Shown piece after piece: positions 24,900 through 33,768 of a DNA stretch of 63,769 nucleotides (position 1 is the first letter of the stretch; every line of letters begins with the position of its first letter). A model generated the notes under the pieces. The model worked only from the letters and a program-made list of their open reading frames with translations, did no database searches and was not told the DNA's origin. The translations under genes and the position numbers were made by a program. This DNA is from Rhizobium chutanense (GTDB lineage Bacteria; Pseudomonadota; Alphaproteobacteria; Rhizobiales; Rhizobiaceae), in contig NZ_NWSV01000031.1 in assembly GCF_002531935.1 (NCBI RefSeq), positions 1-63,769 on the forward strand, written 5' to 3'.

Positions 24900-25340
24900 T
24901 TACGCCGCAAGAGCGGCGCGTGTCTTGCCGATCATCAGAGCTGCGCGCGCGGCCTCGCGGCCCTTCTCGACGAAATGGGCGCGGTAGATCTGCGTGTGAT
25001 GCTCGGTTTCCTGATAGTGATGCGGTGTCAGCGAGACCGACAGAACCGGTACGCCGGTATCCATGCCGGCGCGCATCAGGCCATCGACCACAGCCTGGGC
25101 GACGAATTCGTGGCGGTAGATCCCGCCATCGACGACGAAGGCGGCGGCGATGACGGCGGCATAACGCCCGCTCGCGGCAAGATCGCGCGACAGCAGCGGC
25201 ATTTCGAAGGCGCCCGGAACATCGAACACGTCGATCTGCTCGGCGGGAACAAGCTGTTGGAAACCTTCGAGCGCACGGTCGACGATATCGGCGTGCCAGC
25301 CGGCTTTGACGAAGGCATAACGGGTGGGTGTCATAGTCAT
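24900..25340 (-). CDS. ribH2: 6,7-dimethyl-8-ribityllumazine synthase, RibH2 type
   Basis: A 146-residue lumazine synthase, the penultimate riboflavin enzyme. The motifs DVPGAFEMPLL (binding the ribityl chain) and the C-terminal active-site segment TPHHYQETEHH are present. The opening (TPTRYAFVKAGWHADIVD) and HHYQETEHH resemble the second, decameric-type enzyme RibH2 of Brucella and Rhizobium rather than housekeeping RibH1. It is transcribed from beyond the FMN riboswitch at 25416-25555, with ribosome site AAAGGAGAT before the start. Separation from other rib genes fits RibH2. Confidence 0.9.
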   Translation of the reverse strand: MTMTPTRYAFVKAGWHADIVDRALEGFQQLVPAEQIDVFDVPGAFEMPLLSRDLAASGRYAAVIAAAFVVDGGIYRHEFVAQAVVDGLMRAGMDTGVPVLSVSLTPHHYQETEHHTQIYRAHFVEKGREAARAALMIGKTRAALAA

Positions 25341-25415
25341 CTCCTTTGGCGTACAGACACGTCACCCAAGGCGATCACGAGCATCCGCCGCCAGCCCCAA
25401 GGGCAGCGGCAACGC

Positions 25416-25555
25416 ACGTTCTCTTTCATCCGGACTATGACCGTCGGCTCAGGCATCTCACCTGATCTGCTGACCCTTCTTCAAGAAGGCGCTCGCGGGC
25501 TCGCAATCGAAACTGCATACCGCCGGTAGGGACTTTCACCCCGCCCTGAGAACGG
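25416..25555 (-). promoter_or_regulatory. FMN riboswitch (RFN element) upstream of ribH2
   Basis: Read on the minus strand, the conserved RFN blocks appear in order: CAGGGCGGGGTGAAAGTCCC, TACCGGCGGTATG, AGCCCGCGAGCGCC, GATCAGG and, at the end, GCCGACGGTCATAGTCCGG followed by ATGAAAGAGAACG. It lies 75 bases before the lumazine-synthase start, with a GC-rich segment in between that can sequester or terminate. High FMN should reduce ribH2 expression. Confidence 0.95.
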
Positions 25556-25842
25556 CGCGACAATAGGGGCAAGGCGGCGGGCTGGCAATAGGGGGAGATG
25601 CAGTTCGTTGCGGGGCGCTGGCGGTTGAGGGATACAAGGAGCACCGTTGCAGGATGCTGCACGCTGCCCCGCCGGGGCCTCGAAGGGCGAGGCGAGTGCT
25701 CTGGCAGACGATAGATGCATGCCACGCCACCCTTGCTGATCACGTCCTTCCGCCTACATGCTCCTGCTGAGGACATCCATGTCGAAAAAGCCTGCCGCTC
25801 CGCCTCATTGAGGGGTAGGGCGGCAACCCATGGGAGATCGTG
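25556..25842. other. Non-coding region between FMN riboswitch and SRPBCC gene
   Basis: This 287-base stretch holds promoters for ribH2 (minus) and the SRPBCC gene (plus). Bases 25661-25695 (GCCCCGCCGGGGCCTCGAAG) are a fragment of the dispersed GAGAGCCTC repeat family. No coding sequence is convincing here. Confidence 0.5.
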
Positions 25843-26289
25843 ATGCCAGAAGCTTTCGTCGTTCACCGCGAAGCGCATATCGCAGCACCGCCGGCTGCCG
25901 TGTTTGCGCTGATGACCGACCCGGAAAAGATCCTGCGCTGGATGGGAACGGAAGCGCAGGTCGAGGCGCAGCCGGGCGGGCTTTATCTCGTCAATGTTAC
26001 CGGCGCCCGTTACGCGCGCGGCTCGTTTCGCGAGGTGGTGCCGGTCCATCGCCTTGCCTACAGCTTCGGCTGGGACGGCAGCGACGTGGTGCCGCCGGGC
26101 TCGAGCCTGGTCGAGATCGATCTGATTGAACAGCGCGATGGAACGCTGCTGAAGCTCACCCATAGCGGCCTGCCGAGCGCGGAACAATGCGCCGGCCATG
26201 AGGAAGGCTGGACGCATTACCTCGGGCGGCTCACCGCGGTCGCAGCCGGGCGCGACCCGGGTCCGGATGTTTTTTCCGGCAGGAAATGA
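25843..26289 (+). CDS. SRPBCC/AHSA1 family protein
   Basis: A 148-residue START-like protein with the AHSA1 pattern: REAHIAAPPAAVFALMTDPEKILRWMG at the N-terminus and LTHSGLPSAEQCAGHEEGWTHYLGRL at the C-terminus. Such proteins bind hydrophobic ligands in a helix-grip cavity and often sit beside ArsR regulators, which is not so here. The ATG at 25843 follows GGGAGATC; a GTG one codon upstream is an alternative. The ligand is unknown. Confidence 0.88.
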   Translation: MPEAFVVHREAHIAAPPAAVFALMTDPEKILRWMGTEAQVEAQPGGLYLVNVTGARYARGSFREVVPVHRLAYSFGWDGSDVVPPGSSLVEIDLIEQRDGTLLKLTHSGLPSAEQCAGHEEGWTHYLGRLTAVAAGRDPGPDVFSGRK

Positions 26290-26475
26290 ACGGTTTTCCC
26301 AAGGGCGCCACCGTACCGTCAACCGCCTGCCGCCCACGGAAAAAGGCGGCCTGGCGGCGTTGCGTCGGCCGGCCGGAAGCGCTGTTTTTCATCCTCAAAC
26401 ATGAACGCGCAGTTCATCCCCAGTTCAATTTGGCAGCCCTAGGGTGGTCACGGCTGGATTGAATTGGAGTTCGTT

Positions 26476-26796
26476 ATGAAGGCACTTTCTATCGCGGCTG
26501 CCTTGCTTGCTGGCAGCCTTTCGATCGGTACGGCGCAGGCGATGCCGAGCGCGACGATCAAAGTCGAGAGCAATATCACCAAGGTCGACTACGCCTGCGG
26601 CCGCGGCTGGCATCTGACGCGCTGGGGCGAATGCCGGCGCAATTGGCGCCGCCCGCCGCCGGTGGCCTTTTACGGCGGTCCGCCCCGCTGGGGCTGGGAG
26701 CGGCGCCATGGGGATTGGGACGGCCCGCGCTGGCGCCATGAACGGCGTTGGGACCGCGACCGCCGCTGGAATGACGACCGTCGCTGGGACGATTGA
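26476..26796 (+). CDS. GCG_CRPN-motif small exported protein
   Basis: A 106-residue protein with a signal peptide (about residues 1-22, ending GTAQA). A YACGRGWHLTRWGECRRN motif follows, the GCG...CRPN prefix domain of small rhizobial secreted proteins, and then an Arg/Trp/Asp-rich tail of imperfect RRWDRDRRWNDD repeats. The two Cys probably form a disulfide. The ATG at 26476 follows TTGGAG; upstream TTG is disfavoured. The role is unknown; relatives are abundant in rhizobia and often stress-induced. A terminator lies just after it. Confidence 0.8.
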   Translation: MKALSIAAALLAGSLSIGTAQAMPSATIKVESNITKVDYACGRGWHLTRWGECRRNWRRPPPVAFYGGPPRWGWERRHGDWDGPRWRHERRWDRDRRWNDDRRWDD

Positions 26797-26821
26797 GGTC
26801 TCGGCCAGATATGAATCGATG

Positions 26822-26847
26822 AGGCCGGCGCCATGTTTCGCCGGCCT
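26822..26847 (+). terminator. Intrinsic terminator after the GCG_CRPN gene
   Basis: Nine-base arms AGGCCGGCG / CGCCGGCCT around an 8-base loop are followed by TTCT on the plus strand. The convergent 74-residue gene ends 30 bases further on and may share it. Confidence 0.75.
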
Positions 26848-26877
26848 TTCTCATGAGAGTTCGCAGTTTTCCCGAAA

Positions 26878-27102
26878 TCAGATCGTGCTGACGAGCCAGT
26901 ATTTGCCGTCGATCAGCTCTTCGAGCTCGATCGGATCCTTGACGCCGAACTCGAACCATTCGACGAGTTCCTTCGCCTTGCGCTTGCTCTCCTCGGCCGT
27001 AAATTCGATCCCGTAGCGCGCGCACCACCGCCGCAGAATCGTCGTCAGCAGCGTCATGTCATTCCCGTCCAGCGGGTCTTTCGGCCAGAATGTCGTGCCC
27101 AT
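26878..27102 (-). CDS. 74-residue hypothetical protein
   Basis: A small acidic protein (MGTTFWPKDPLDGNDM start) with the segment LLTTILRRWCARYGIEFTAEE suggesting a compact helical domain, and a C-terminus rich in Glu/Leu. No signal peptide. It is conserved-looking (good codon use, clear start), but I do not recognise a family. It stands alone on the minus strand, divergent from the region before the second cyclase. Confidence 0.6.
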   Translation of the reverse strand: MGTTFWPKDPLDGNDMTLLTTILRRWCARYGIEFTAEESKRKAKELVEWFEFGVKDPIELEELIDGKYWLVSTI

Positions 27103-27572
27103 CGCAACCCCTCAATCGCACATGACAAGCTGGCGCATCATGGAATCAAAGATGCGCAAGTTTAAAGTGTTTTTTTCATTGTTTTCCACTGCGGTGAATG
27201 GTTTTCCACAGGTTTGCTTGGCAGTGGGGTTGACAGAGGTTGTGGGGAGACTTTGGCGGATGCGCCGGCCGGCCGAGAGGGAGGCCTACCGAATGTCGGA
27301 TGTGTCCTCAGTTTGTTGACCAAGTCTCCTCCGTCATGCTCGGCCTTGAGCCGAGCTGACCACTGCAATTGCACGAATGGAAAGCATTTATTTTCAAATG
27401 CTTAATCCGGACGGCGCAGATCCTCGTCACAAGGCCGCGGATGACGTCGCGGGATTTTACAGTGGTTTGCCAGTGGCCCACAAACACCGCAAGTGTCCTG
27501 ACGGGCTGCGGAACATCCGCGAGCGGATGCTCCGGGCTTGCCCGCAGCCCGGGCTTGATGCGATGCTAGGGC
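27103..27572. other. Long intergenic region before the soluble cyclase
   Basis: These 470 bases hold an AT-rich stretch (27155-27190) and a TTGACA-like -35 at about 27230. A weak 77-codon frame (27377-27610) overlaps the cyclase start, lacks typical codon use and is not accepted as a gene. No RNA gene or operator is recognised. Confidence 0.4.
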
Positions 27573-28661
27573 ATGGATCTGCCTTCCTCCCTTGCCTGGC
27601 TGGTCGATGAGGCGGCTGCTTCGCCCGGTCCCGAACCGTTTCTGGCCGAGCTCGGGCGCCGGCTGCTGTCCGATGGTCTGCCGCTTGCCGGCGGGGCGCT
27701 GACGCTTGCGGTGCCGCATCCGATCATTGCACGGCGCACTTGGCTGTGGCGGGCCGAGACCGGGGCTGTCATCGAGGCGCTGGCTTTTGCCGCCGCACCG
27801 CCCGTCGATGCCGGGCGCGACTGGCTGGCCGGGCTCGGGCCGGTGTGGGAGGAGAGGATCGGGCCTTCTCAGGATGCGCCGATGCTCGGCTGGGCGAGTA
27901 TTGCCGCCGGCGCCGGCTCTTTCGCTCCCGATGACGCCGCCCGGCTGCGGGACGTCGCGCGTTTTGCCGCGGCGCCGCTCGCAGCCCTTGCGACGCGCGA
28001 GGCGCGGGCGGCGTTGCTCGAAGCGTATCTGGGCCGGCGCAGTGCGGCCCGGGTGCAGGCCGGAGCGCTTGCCCGCGGCACTGGCGAGACTATTCGCGCC
28101 GCTCTTCTCTGCGCGGATCTGCGCGATTTCACCGCGCTTTCCGAGGTGACGGAGCCGCATGCGATGATTGCGACGCTCGACGCCTGGTTCGACCGCGTCG
28201 CCGGCGCCGTACACGCTTTCGGCGGCGAGGTGCTGAAATTCATCGGTGACGGCGTATTGGCGATCTTTCCCGTCACCGGCGCTTCCGGCCAAATGCAAGA
28301 AGACAGCAATGCCTGCGACGCGGCGCTCCGGGCCGTCGCCGCCAGCTGCGCCGGCATGGCCCATCTCGATCAGGTGCGCCGGGCGCAGGGGCTGGTGCCG
28401 CTGCCCTTCGGCGCGGCTCTGCATTTCGGCGAGATCCTCTGGGGCAATATCGGCGCGGCAGACCGGCTTGATTTCACCGCCATCGGCCCGGCGGTCAATC
28501 TCGTCAGCCGGCTGGAAGGGCTCTGCAAGCCGCTCGGCCGAAGCGTACTGATCTCTGGTGCTGTTGCCGCGAATACGACGACGATGCTGATCCCGCTCGG
28601 AGAACACAGCTTGCGCGGCATCGCCGACCCTTGCGCGGTGTTCACTTTGCCGGACGCTTGA
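27573..28661 (+). CDS. Soluble class III adenylate/guanylate cyclase
   Basis: A 362-residue cytosolic protein without membrane segments. The N-terminal half (about 1-160) is a helical/GAF-like region of unclear type. The C-terminal class III cyclase domain (about 170-345) has metal-binding aspartates (LCADLRDFT and LKFIGDGVLAIF), the Lys in LKFIGD and Asn/Arg in AVNLVSRLE, so it is probably catalytic. It resembles the many orphan cyclases of rhizobia. It is the second cyclase in the window, not adjacent to the PycTM-like gene. A gene on the same strand follows after 82 bases. Confidence 0.88.
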   Translation: MDLPSSLAWLVDEAAASPGPEPFLAELGRRLLSDGLPLAGGALTLAVPHPIIARRTWLWRAETGAVIEALAFAAAPPVDAGRDWLAGLGPVWEERIGPSQDAPMLGWASIAAGAGSFAPDDAARLRDVARFAAAPLAALATREARAALLEAYLGRRSAARVQAGALARGTGETIRAALLCADLRDFTALSEVTEPHAMIATLDAWFDRVAGAVHAFGGEVLKFIGDGVLAIFPVTGASGQMQEDSNACDAALRAVAASCAGMAHLDQVRRAQGLVPLPFGAALHFGEILWGNIGAADRLDFTAIGPAVNLVSRLEGLCKPLGRSVLISGAVAANTTTMLIPLGEHSLRGIADPCAVFTLPDA

Positions 28662-28696
28662 GCGCGGACAGAGCGCGTCAGAAGCGTTCTCATTAT

Positions 28697-28726
28697 GCAA
28701 AGAAGTCTTTGCAAAGATATCTTTGT
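28697..28726. promoter_or_regulatory. Tandem palindromic operators before the ArsR-type gene
   Basis: Two palindromes share the half-site CAAAGA/TCTTTG: GCAAAGAAGTCTTTGC (28697-28712) and CAAAGATATCTTTG (28712-28725), centred 14 bases apart. They end 18 bases before the regulator start. They probably bind the ArsR-type protein encoded next, which then represses itself and the coupled MFS gene. Confidence 0.75.
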
Positions 28727-28743
28727 AATATTAAGCTTGGGGC

Positions 28744-29385
28744 ATGAAAACACCAGGCCCCCAGTCCGCCGCCGCGTCCCGCACCGTCAGCCGGGTCGTA
28801 CCTGAACCGACCGCGCTGAAGGCGCTGGCGCATCCGGTTCGGCTGCGCATGCTCGGCATGCTGAGGATCGACGGCCCGGCCACGGCGACCCAGCTCGCCG
28901 TGCGGCTCGGCCTGAACAGCGGCGCGACCAGCTATCACCTGCGTCAGCTCGCCCAATACGGGTTCATCGAAGAGGCGCCGCATACCTCGCGGCGCGACCG
29001 CTGGTGGCGCGCGAGCCACGAGCTGACCTCGGTGCCCGCCAGCGAAGCGGCGGGGGAGGCGCTCGATCTCGATATCGCCTTCAACCAGGCGGCGCTTTCG
29101 CTGCAGGTCGGCCAGATGCAGCAGGCGCTGGAGGAATATGCCGAACTGCCGGCCGAATGGCGCAAGGCGACGGCCGCCGACGACATCATCATCCCGATGA
29201 CGGCTGACCAGGCCGAGGCCCTGACGATACGGCTGCGAGACATTATTCTGGAGGCGATGCGGGCAGCACCGCCGCTGGGGGAGGCGACCTCTCAGAACCC
29301 CGACATGGCTCCCTTCTATGTCATGCTGCACGCCTTTCCCTATCCGGGCCGCCTTCCGCATCGCGAAGGGGAGGAGGAACCGTGA
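28744..29385 (+). CDS. ArsR/HTH_20-type winged-helix regulator
   Basis: A 213-residue regulator. Residues about 20-100 form a winged helix (PTALKALAHPVRLRMLGMLRI ... TATQLAVRLGLNSGATSYHLRQL), the pattern of ArsR-like proteins fused to a longer C-terminal helical domain with two QxxALxxY segments. The four-base overlap GTGA links it to the MFS gene, so it is the local regulator of an efflux pump. Tandem CAAAGA palindromes lie just upstream. No metal-site cysteines, so the ligand is probably organic. Confidence 0.88.
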   Translation: MKTPGPQSAAASRTVSRVVPEPTALKALAHPVRLRMLGMLRIDGPATATQLAVRLGLNSGATSYHLRQLAQYGFIEEAPHTSRRDRWWRASHELTSVPASEAAGEALDLDIAFNQAALSLQVGQMQQALEEYAELPAEWRKATAADDIIIPMTADQAEALTIRLRDIILEAMRAAPPLGEATSQNPDMAPFYVMLHAFPYPGRLPHREGEEEP

Positions 29386-30626
29386 GAAGGGGCACGCCCT
29401 TCCTGGCGCTTGCCGCCGCGGAGACGCTTTCGCTGTCCGGCACGCGGCTTTCGACCATCGCCATTCCCTGGCTGGTGCTGAGCGCTACCGGCAGTCCGGT
29501 GCTGACGGGGCTGACGGCGATGATGGAAATGCTACCCTATGTGCTTGCCAAGGCGCTCGGCGGGCCGCTGATCGACCGTGTCGGCGCCAAGCGCATCGCC
29601 ATCATCTGCGACACCGCTTCCGTTGTCGTGGTGGGGCTGGTGCCGCTTCTCGATCTCTTCGGCCTCCTGACCGTCCCGGTGCTGCTGCCCGTCGTTTTTG
29701 CCATGGGCGTGCTGCGTGGCCCCTCCGACGCCGCCAAGCAGGCGATGGTTCCCGATATCGCCGCGCTGGCCCACGTGCCGCTCGAGCGGGTGACCGGCGT
29801 CGCCAGCGCGATCGAACGCCTGGCCTCGACGGTCGGCGCGGCCGGCGCCGGCGCGCTGATCGGGCTCATCGGCCCGGGCCAGGCGCTCGTCGTCAACGCC
29901 GCCACCTTCGCCGGCGCCGCGTTGGTCGTCACGATCGGCATACCCGGCATGCCACCCACCCCTGAGCTGCCCGCCGCGGACGCCGCTCCGCTGGACAAAG
30001 GCTCTTCCTACCTCGATGATCTCCGCGAGGGCTGGCGCTTTTTGCGCGGCGATGCCGTGCTCGTCAGTATCGTCGCCATGGTGGCGACCACCAATCTGCT
30101 CGACCAGGCCTATCATGCCGTGCTGCTGCCCGTCTGGACGCGGGACGCCGGTCACGGGCCGGAGCTGCTCGGAGCGATGTTCGCCGTCTTTTCCGGTGCC
30201 TCGATCGCGGGGGCGGCGATTGCCGCGGTCATCGGCGAGCGCATGCCGCGTCTGATCGTCTATACGGTGGCTTTTTTGCTGACCGGGTTTCCGCGTTTTC
30301 TGGTGCTGGCGGTCGATGCGCCGCTCGGCTCCGTCTTTGCAACGCTCGCAATCGCCGGCTTTGCCTCCGGTTTTCTCAACCCCATCCTGTCGGCGGTGAT
30401 CTTCGAGCGCATCCCGAAACCGCTAACCGGCCGCGTCACGGCGATGAACACGGCCCTCTGCTTTGCGCTCATCCCCTTCGGCGGTCTCGTCGGCGGCGCG
30501 CTGATCAGCACGATCGGCCTTGCCGCGGCGCTGTTCCTCACCGGCCTCGCCTATCTCGCGGCAACTGTTTCTCCCCTTGCTCTCAAAAGTTTTCGTGGCT
30601 TCGACAAGGCGGTCACAGAGAGTTAG
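29382..30626 (+). CDS. MFS transporter
   Basis: A 414-residue major facilitator with about twelve membrane segments and the loop motif GPLIDRVGAKRIAI between helices 2 and 3. It resembles MFS_3/enterobactin-exporter-like efflux proteins. The start is GTG at 29382, overlapping the ArsR stop (GTGA), after a strong GAGGAGG site. It is the target of the ArsR-type regulator; the substrate is unknown, and drug or metabolite export is likely. It ends convergent with a LysR gene, overlapping its 3' end by 14 bases. Confidence 0.88.
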   Translation: MRRGTPFLALAAAETLSLSGTRLSTIAIPWLVLSATGSPVLTGLTAMMEMLPYVLAKALGGPLIDRVGAKRIAIICDTASVVVVGLVPLLDLFGLLTVPVLLPVVFAMGVLRGPSDAAKQAMVPDIAALAHVPLERVTGVASAIERLASTVGAAGAGALIGLIGPGQALVVNAATFAGAALVVTIGIPGMPPTPELPAADAAPLDKGSSYLDDLREGWRFLRGDAVLVSIVAMVATTNLLDQAYHAVLLPVWTRDAGHGPELLGAMFAVFSGASIAGAAIAAVIGERMPRLIVYTVAFLLTGFPRFLVLAVDAPLGSVFATLAIAGFASGFLNPILSAVIFERIPKPLTGRVTAMNTALCFALIPFGGLVGGALISTIGLAAALFLTGLAYLAATVSPLALKSFRGFDKAVTES

Positions 30627-31545
30627 CGTCGCGGCGGCATGCCTCGCCCCGGCGTTCAAGCTCCTCGACCATCAGGTCGATGAAGCGGCGGACGCGCGGT
30701 TCCAGCGGGCGTTTGTCGGGATAGAGCGTCACGATCTTGGTGTCATCGGTTTCGAGGTCGGGCAGAACCTGCCGGAGACGGCCGGCCGCAAGATCGTCGG
30801 CGACGAGAAAGTCGGGCAGGAGAGCAATGCCCAGTCCCGCCAGGGCGGCGTCGCGGATCGCCTCGGTGCTGTCGAGCCTCAGGCGGTTGCGTCCCTGCGC
30901 CGTGATCCAGGAATTGCCCTTGCCGCGAAAACGCCAGGCGTGCCTTTGATTGCGGCTGGCGAAAATCAGGCAGTCATGCGCTGCGAGATCGTCGATATCA
31001 CGCATCTCGCCGTGCTCGGCGACATAGGACGGCGAGGCGCAGAGCCGCGTCCTGCAGGTGGCGATCACGCGTGAGACCAGCCGGGTGTCCGACGCCGTCG
31101 GACCGATCCGGATGGTCAGATCGAAGCCTTCCTCGACGATGTCGGAGAAGCGATCAGTGAAGCTGATCTCCACCTGGATCTCGGGGCAGGCCCGAAGATA
31201 TTCTTCAAGCAGCGGCAGCACGACCAACCGTCCGAAGGCATCGGGAACGCTCAGCCTGAGAACGCCCCGTAGCGTGCCGCTCCGGCCAGCCACGCTCGCT
31301 TCGGCAGCGTCGACCGATGCGAGGATCTGCAAGCCGCGCTCGTAGAAGACTCGCCCTTCGTCGGTGAGATTCAGTGTTCTCGTCGTACGGTTGAGCAGGC
31401 GCGCGCCGAGCCGCTCTTCCAGGCGGATGACGGCCTTTCCCGCCGCCGAACGCGACAGGCCCATCGCCTGGCCGCCGGCGATAAAGCTTCCGGCATCGAC
31501 GACGGCCATGAAGATCAGGATATCGTTCAGGTTCGTGCGCGGCAT
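30613..31545 (-). CDS. LysR family transcriptional regulator
   Basis: A 310-residue LysR protein with the winged-helix opening NLNDILIFMAVVDAGSFIAGG and a standard two-lobe effector domain. The ATG at 31545 (MPRTNL) gives family length; the upstream frame (to 31602) is an extension. Its 3' end overlaps the MFS gene by 14 bases on the opposite strand. The flavin-dependent oxidoreductase gene lies 238 bases upstream on the same strand. The target is unknown. Confidence 0.88.
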   Translation of the reverse strand: MPRTNLNDILIFMAVVDAGSFIAGGQAMGLSRSAAGKAVIRLEERLGARLLNRTTRTLNLTDEGRVFYERGLQILASVDAAEASVAGRSGTLRGVLRLSVPDAFGRLVVLPLLEEYLRACPEIQVEISFTDRFSDIVEEGFDLTIRIGPTASDTRLVSRVIATCRTRLCASPSYVAEHGEMRDIDDLAAHDCLIFASRNQRHAWRFRGKGNSWITAQGRNRLRLDSTEAIRDAALAGLGIALLPDFLVADDLAAGRLRQVLPDLETDDTKIVTLYPDKRPLEPRVRRFIDLMVEELERRGEACRRDANSL

Positions 31546-31783
31546 AAGGCAACTCGAGCGGTTCGGTACAGCCATAACTCGGTCGGCCATGCGATGGTTC
31601 AAGGCTTGGGCGGCCGATGCTCGTCGAGGGTACGGGCAGGGCCGCGCGGAATGACAGCTGCCATGCTCTGTCGATGCCCTGTGACTGGCATGGCATAAGA
31701 GGCCGGCGTGCCGTGCCGCACACCGGCTCCGAACAGTGGCGCAGGGCGGGCCAGATGATGCTCACGCCTGACAGTCGCCGACC

Positions 31784-32806
31784 TCAACGCCAGCCGAGCG
31801 CCGGGGCGACGTGGGTCAGGATCGCTTCGATGACATGGGCGTTATACTCCACGCCCAGCTGGTTGGGGACGGTGAGCAGCAGCGTGTCGGCCTCGGCGAT
31901 CGCGTCGTCTTCGGCGAGCTGCTTGATCAGGGTCTCGGGTTCGGCGGCGTAGCTGCGGCCGAAGATCGCCCGGGTCTTCTCGTCGATGAAACCGATCTTG
32001 TCTCCTTCGTCGCCGCCATAGCCGAAATAGGCGCGATCGCGATCGTCGGTGAGCGCAAAGATGCTGCGGCTGACCGAGACGCGGGGCTGGCGCGTGTGGC
32101 CGGCTTCTTTCCAGGCCTGCCGGTAAGCGCGGATCTGATCTGCCTGCTGGACGTGGAACGGCTCTCCCGTCTCGTCGTCCTTCAGCGTCGAACTCTGTAG
32201 GTTCATGCCGAGCTTGGCTGCCCAGACGGCTGTGGCGTTGGAGCTTGCGCCCCACCAGATCCGCTCGCGCAGACCTTCCGAATGCGGCTCGAGACGCAGC
32301 AGGCCGGGCGGGTTCGGGAACATCGGCCGCGGGTTCGGTTTGGCAAAACCTTCGCCGCGCAGCACTTCGAGGAAGACTTCGGCATGATGGCGCGCCATCT
32401 CGGCCTCGCTCTGACCCTCGGGCGGGGCATAGCCGAAATGGCGCCAGCCATCGATCACCTGCTCGGGCGAACCGCGGCTGATGCCGAGCTGTAGCCGGCC
32501 GCCGGCGATAAGGTCGGCGGCACCGGCATCCTCGGCCATATAGAGCGGGTTCTCGTAGCGCATGTCGATGACTGCAGTGCCGATCTCGATCCGGCTGGTT
32601 CTGGCGCCGACGGCCGACAGCAGCGGGAAGGGGGCGGCGAGCTGGCGGGCGAAGTGATGCACGCGGAAATATGCCCCGTCGGCTCCGAGCTCCTCGGCCG
32701 CGACGGCAAGGTCGATCGACTGCAGCAGCGCATCAGCCGCCGAGCGTGTCTGCGACTGCGGCGAGGGCGTCCAGTGCCCGAATGAGAGGAAACCGATCTT
32801 CTTCAT
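31784..32806 (-). CDS. LLM class flavin-dependent oxidoreductase
   Basis: A 340-residue bacterial-luciferase-fold protein. MKKIGFLSFGHWTPSPQS, the EELGADGAYFRVHHF substrate face and the GTAVIDMRYENPLYMAEDA segment are typical of the group 2 alkanal monooxygenase-like family. It probably uses FMNH2 from a separate reductase. The ATG at 32806 is chosen over one seven codons upstream. It stands alone on the strand, followed by the LysR gene; no flavin reductase is adjacent. Confidence 0.88.
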   Translation of the reverse strand: MKKIGFLSFGHWTPSPQSQTRSAADALLQSIDLAVAAEELGADGAYFRVHHFARQLAAPFPLLSAVGARTSRIEIGTAVIDMRYENPLYMAEDAGAADLIAGGRLQLGISRGSPEQVIDGWRHFGYAPPEGQSEAEMARHHAEVFLEVLRGEGFAKPNPRPMFPNPPGLLRLEPHSEGLRERIWWGASSNATAVWAAKLGMNLQSSTLKDDETGEPFHVQQADQIRAYRQAWKEAGHTRQPRVSVSRSIFALTDDRDRAYFGYGGDEGDKIGFIDEKTRAIFGRSYAAEPETLIKQLAEDDAIAEADTLLLTVPNQLGVEYNAHVIEAILTHVAPALGWR

Positions 32807-33120
32807 GCCGCGCCTTTTCCGTTGCATCTCTTGGAGGATGGGTCATGGCATAGTTTTGGGCAGGAAGACAATCGGAAGCGGGCGGTTGCGGCGTATCACT
32901 TATCCGGCATTGACGCGCTATCTCCGCTAAGCCGTGAACGTATCGCGCGAACATCCCTCCCGTGCGTCCAGGCATCCAGCCAATTGGCGAATTCAAGCCA
33001 ATGGCGAGGCAATCGCCGCAAGTGCCGGGAAATGAGTCGGATTTTCCGTCGGCAATATTGAGAGATCCGCCGTGGTGGTCCTGACTTCACCTTGCCTGCG
33101 ACAGGCACTAAATGTGAGAT
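32807..33120. other. Intergenic region between LLM oxidoreductase and phosphatase
   Basis: These 314 bases separate divergent genes and should hold both promoters. I see no clear operator, repeat or RNA gene in it. Confidence 0.4.
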
Positions 33121-33762
33121 ATGCGCTACACATTCGCCATAGGTGATATTCACGGCTGTATCGATCCGCTGAACAGGATGATCGATCTGATCGAGGCCTA
33201 TGCGTCCGACGGCGCGGTCGTCTTTCTTGGTGACTATGTCGATCGCGGGCCCGACAGCAAAAGTGTTCTCGACCGGATCATTGCCGGCCCCTCGGGCCAG
33301 TGGTCGTGGATCTGCCTGAAAGGCAATCATGAGGACATGATGGTCGCTGCCTATGCCGACAGCGACGACAGAGATCTGTGGATCGGCAACGGCGGACTGG
33401 AAACCGAGATTTCCTATGACGGCAGGGTTTCGTCCCAGCATTTGCAATGGGCTGCCGATCGCCCCCTTATGCATGTTGATCGATATCGCATCTTTGTCCA
33501 TGCCGGCGTCGTTCCGGAGTTTCCGCTGGAACGGCAGACCAAGCGCGATCTGCTCTGGTTGCGATTCCCTCCCGGTGCGTCCGGTGACTATTGGGGCAAG
33601 CACCTGATCCACGGCCATACACCGTCACTGTCCAACCCGGTGACGACAGGAAACCGCACCAACATCGACAGCGCCTGCGTCTTCGGCGGCAAGCTTTCCT
33701 GCGCGGTCTTCGACGACGAGCTTGCCGGCGGGCCGATCGATTTTATCGAGGTGAAGGCGTGA
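33121..33762 (+). CDS. Calcineurin-like metallophosphoesterase (PPP-type)
   Basis: A 213-residue phosphatase with the full metal-binding set: GDIHGC (residues 8-13), GDYVDRG, GNHE, and HAGV plus HGHT near the C-terminus. It resembles PrpA/PrpE and ApaH-type bacterial serine/threonine phosphatases of about 210-240 residues. It acts on phosphoproteins or dinucleotide polyphosphates, which cannot be told apart here. It is monocistronic and convergent with the small membrane protein. Confidence 0.9.
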   Translation: MRYTFAIGDIHGCIDPLNRMIDLIEAYASDGAVVFLGDYVDRGPDSKSVLDRIIAGPSGQWSWICLKGNHEDMMVAAYADSDDRDLWIGNGGLETEISYDGRVSSQHLQWAADRPLMHVDRYRIFVHAGVVPEFPLERQTKRDLLWLRFPPGASGDYWGKHLIHGHTPSLSNPVTTGNRTNIDSACVFGGKLSCAVFDDELAGGPIDFIEVKA

Positions 33763-33768
33763 ATTTGC

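Noticed and set aside
27377..27610. 77-codon frame before the soluble cyclase
   Set aside because: No ribosome site, poor codon use and overlap with the cyclase start.
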